Of a stretch of 8,026 nucleotides of DNA, positions 6,057-8,026 are shown in pieces. Numbering within the stretch: the stretch's first letter is position 1; every line of letters starts with the position of its first letter. A program made the translations under genes and the position numbers. Under the pieces are notes generated by a model. The model made no database searches, had not been told where the DNA came from, and was given only the letters and a program-made list of their open reading frames with translations. The DNA is from Enterovirga sp. Lineage in GTDB: Bacteria; Pseudomonadota; Alphaproteobacteria; Rhizobiales; Beijerinckiaceae. The DNA lies in the NCBI GenBank assembly GCA_028290385.1, contig JAQGJZ010000496.1:1-8026 (forward strand), in the 5' to 3' direction.

Positions 6057-6079
6057 TCGCGGCGGCCTCCGCCGTGAAG
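6055..6079 (+). repeat. 10-bp stem-loop in the hpnN leader
   Basis: CTTCGCGGCG (6055-6064) pairs with CGCCGTGAAG (6070-6079), with one G-U pair and a GCCTC loop. It ends 35 nt before the hpnN start codon and 22 nt before the ribosome-binding sequence. No U-run follows, so a leader structure is more likely than a terminator. Confidence 0.45.
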
Positions 6080-6101
6080 AAGCGCGGCTCTGGGACGGTG
6101 C

Positions 6102-6108
6102 GGAAAGG
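6102..6108 (+). promoter_or_regulatory. Ribosome-binding site fixing the hpnN TTG start
   Basis: GGAAAGG sits 6 nt before the TTG at 6115-6117. It is the only strong Shine-Dalgarno sequence near the N-terminus of this frame, and so decides the start. Confidence 0.7.
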
Positions 6109-6114
6109 CAGACA

Positions 6115-8026
6115 TTGACAGCGCAACCGACACGCGGCGAGCACGCCCCGCTTGGCGCGAAGCGGCGTGATCCGAGCTTCCTCGCCGAAAAGCTCGTTCA
6201 GGCTTCCACCCGCCGGCCGTGGCTCGTCATCGCCCTGGCGGCGATTTTGACGCTGGTCGGGCTGTATGTGTCCGTCACGCGCTTCGCGATCACGACCGAG
6301 ACCGACCAGCTGCTGCACTCGGATGCGGCCTGGGCACGCGACAAGAGTGAGTTCGAGGCGGCCTTCCCGCACCTGTCGCGCGTCATCCTCGCGGTCGTCG
6401 ACGGGGAAACGCCGGAGATCGCCGAAGCCGGCGCGGCCCGGCTCGCGGCCGATTTGGGCGAGCGGCCAGGCCCGAACATCAAGAAGGTGTGGCGCCCGGA
6501 TGGCGGCCCGTTCTTCGGGAAGAACGGGCTCCTTCTGCTCCCGCCCGAGGAGCTGAAGCGCACACTCGGGCAGTTGCAGGAACAGCAGCCGGCCCTCTCC
6601 GCTCTCGCTGGCGATCCGACCCTGCGCGGCCTCGCCCGGCTGCTGCAGCTCGGTGCCGGCCAGGGTGCGCTGGGCGAGAACGGGGCCATGCTCGACCGCG
6701 TGAGCGGCGTGACCGAACGCGTTCTGGCCGGCCAGCCGGCGCGGCTCTCCTGGCAGCAGCTGATGTCCGGCGGAGAGGCTCCGTCCGGGCGCCAGCTCCG
6801 CAAATTCGTCCTGATCGAGCCCATCCTCAATTTCGACGCGCTTCGTCCCGGCGAGGCCGCGACGACCCGCATCCGCGAGGCCGCGACCGCGCTCGGCCTC
6901 ACGTCGCAGAACGGCGTCACGGTCCGGCTCACCGGCCAGCCTCCCCTCGCGGACGAGGAATTCGGCACAATCGAGGAAGGGGCTCCGCTCCATCTCGGCC
7001 TGACCGTCCTGGCGATCGCCGTCATTCTTTATCTGGCCCTGCGCTCGGGCCGCCTGATCGTCGCGGTGCTCGTGACCACGATGGCCGGGTTGATCATGAC
7101 GATCGGGGCCGGCCTGCTGATGGTCGGCCGCTTCAACGTGATCTCCGTTGCGGTCGCGGCGCTGTTCCTGGGGCTCGGGGTGGACTTCTCCATCCAGCTC
7201 GCGGTGCGCTACCGCGACGAGCGCCACAAGCTGCATGAGCTCCGGACGTCCATCGTGGCGGCCGCGCGCGGGATGGGGTGGTCCCTGACCCTCGCGGCGC
7301 TGTCGCTGCTCATCGGCTTCTTCTCGTTCCTGCCGACCAACTTCACGGGCGTGTCCGAGCTCGGCCTGATCACCGGCGTCGGCATGGTGATCGCCTTCCT
7401 GAGCTGCCTGACGCTGTTGCCGGCGCTCATCGCCCTGATGCCGCCACCGCCCGAGCCCGAGACGATCGAAATGCCCGGGCTGGCCAAGATCGACCACTGG
7501 ATCCTCGGCCACCGCAAGCTCGTCATCCTCGGGTCCACGGCCGTGGTCCTCGCCGGCGTGCCCTTCCTGCTGAAGCTGGAGTTCGACGCGAACCCCATGC
7601 ACCTGCGCAGCGAGAAGACCGAGGCGGTCGCGACGTTCCTTGATCTCAGCCGCACGCCCGGGATGACCCCGAACACGCTGAGCGTGCTTGCACCCTCGCT
7701 CGACACGGCACGCCCGCTGGCCGCGAAACTCGCAGCTCTGCCCGAGGTCTCGCGGGTGGCCACGATCCTCACCTTCGTGCCGGAAGGGCAGGACGAGAAG
7801 CTGCGCTTGATCCGGGCTGCGGCCGAGGAGCTCTCGGACGTGCTGAGCGACCGCCCGCCGGCACCCGCGCCGAGCGATGCCGAACTCGTTCAGGCGCTTC
7901 GCCGCTCGGGCGAATCGCTGCTCGGGGTTGCCGAACGCTCCGGCGCCCAGGGCGCACCGCTGAAACGGCTGGGCGACGACTTCGTCCGGCTTGCCAATGG
8001 AACGCCGGCGCAACGGACCGCGGCTC
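6115..8026 (+). CDS. hpnN: Hopanoid transporter HpnN, RND/MMPL family (3' end beyond the window)
   Basis: The first 637 residues of an RND-superfamily membrane protein that moves hopanoids from the cytoplasmic to the outer membrane; the full family length is roughly 850-900. TM1 is at about 36-56 (WLVIALAAILTLVGLYVSV). Next comes a first periplasmic domain to about 290, including RFAITTETDQLLHSD and the FPHLSRVILAVVDG stretch. A block of five TM helices covers about 293-445 and contains GLGVDFSIQLAVRYRDE (353-369); Asp357 is the likely proton-relay residue. TM7 is at about 468-486, then the second periplasmic domain begins with LKLEFDANPMHLRSEKTEAV, mirroring the first (internal duplication). 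The start is TTG with a strong ribosome-binding site; no in-frame ATG occurs before TM1. A generic MMPL transporter is the alternative, but the paired TTETDQLLHSD and FDANPMHLRSEKTEAV motifs favour HpnN. Confidence 0.88.
   Translation, partial: MTAQPTRGEHAPLGAKRRDPSFLAEKLVQASTRRPWLVIALAAILTLVGLYVSVTRFAITTETDQLLHSDAAWARDKSEFEAAFPHLSRVILAVVDGETPEIAEAGAARLAADLGERPGPNIKKVWRPDGGPFFGKNGLLLLPPEELKRTLGQLQEQQPALSALAGDPTLRGLARLLQLGAGQGALGENGAMLDRVSGVTERVLAGQPARLSWQQLMSGGEAPSGRQLRKFVLIEPILNFDALRPGEAATTRIREAATALGLTSQNGVTVRLTGQPPLADEEFGTIEEGAPLHLGLTVLAIAVILYLALRSGRLIVAVLVTTMAGLIMTIGAGLLMVGRFNVISVAVAALFLGLGVDFSIQLAVRYRDERHKLHELRTSIVAAARGMGWSLTLAALSLLIGFFSFLPTNFTGVSELGLITGVGMVIAFLSCLTLLPALIALMPPPPEPETIEMPGLAKIDHWILGHRKLVILGSTAVVLAGVPFLLKLEFDANPMHLRSEKTEAVATFLDLSRTPGMTPNTLSVLAPSLDTARPLAAKLAALPEVSRVATILTFVPEGQDEKLRLIRAAAEELSDVLSDRPPAPAPSDAELVQALRRSGESLLGVAERSGAQGAPLKRLGDDFVRLANGTPAQRTAA

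Noticed and set aside
5911..8013. 700-residue minus-strand ORF opposite hpnN
   Set aside because: Its translation is low-complexity and Arg/Gln/Glu/Asp-rich with no domain, while the plus strand encodes a clear RND transporter with TM blocks and conserved motifs.

Overview
The window is GC-rich, bacterial and densely coding. It looks chromosomal, from an alphaproteobacterium, most likely Hyphomicrobiales (Methylobacteriaceae/Beijerinckiaceae/Bradyrhizobium-like). The grounds are the gyrA and ssb sequence style, an alphaproteobacterial LexA box (GTTC-N7-GTTC), an FtrABCD-type iron uptake locus, and hpnN, which marks a hopanoid producer. I see no phage, transposon, CRISPR array or RNA gene. The family calls rest on motifs read by eye; the taxonomy is inference.

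Layout. Minus strand, from right to left: ftrA (P19-like periplasmic iron protein, 5081-4542), ftrB (cupredoxin-like, 4545-4174) and ftrD (polytopic [4Fe-4S] protein, about 4187-2775) form a tight overlapping operon. A 327-bp gap follows (2447-2774). It holds a LexA box, a candidate ssb promoter and, on the plus strand, a possible 26-residue membrane peptide. Then come ssb (2446-1907), an M20 carboxypeptidase-G2-like metallohydrolase (1892-768), and the 5' part of gyrA (572 to the window edge). Plus strand, from the divergent intergenic region near 5.1-5.4 kb: a secreted DUF2147 protein (5382-5993), a 121-bp gap with two hairpins, then the first 637 codons of hpnN (6115 to the edge), an RND/MMPL hopanoid exporter.

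How they work together. ssb and gyrA are replication/repair housekeeping genes, and ssb sits under a recognisable SOS operator. The ftr genes would capture ferrous iron in the periplasm and handle electrons for its transport, but ftrC, the FTR1-type permease expected between ftrB and ftrD, is absent. hpnN would carry hopanoids from the inner to the outer membrane.

Most interesting points: (1) a perfect LexA box with no uvrA beside it, and a candidate small membrane peptide on its other side; (2) the permease-less ftrA-ftrB-ftrD operon, with a perfect 14-bp palindrome at the junction where ftrC would be; (3) heavy use of non-ATG starts (TTG for gyrA, ftrB, ftrD and hpnN, GTG for the peptidase), which hides the hpnN start from ATG-based gene finding.
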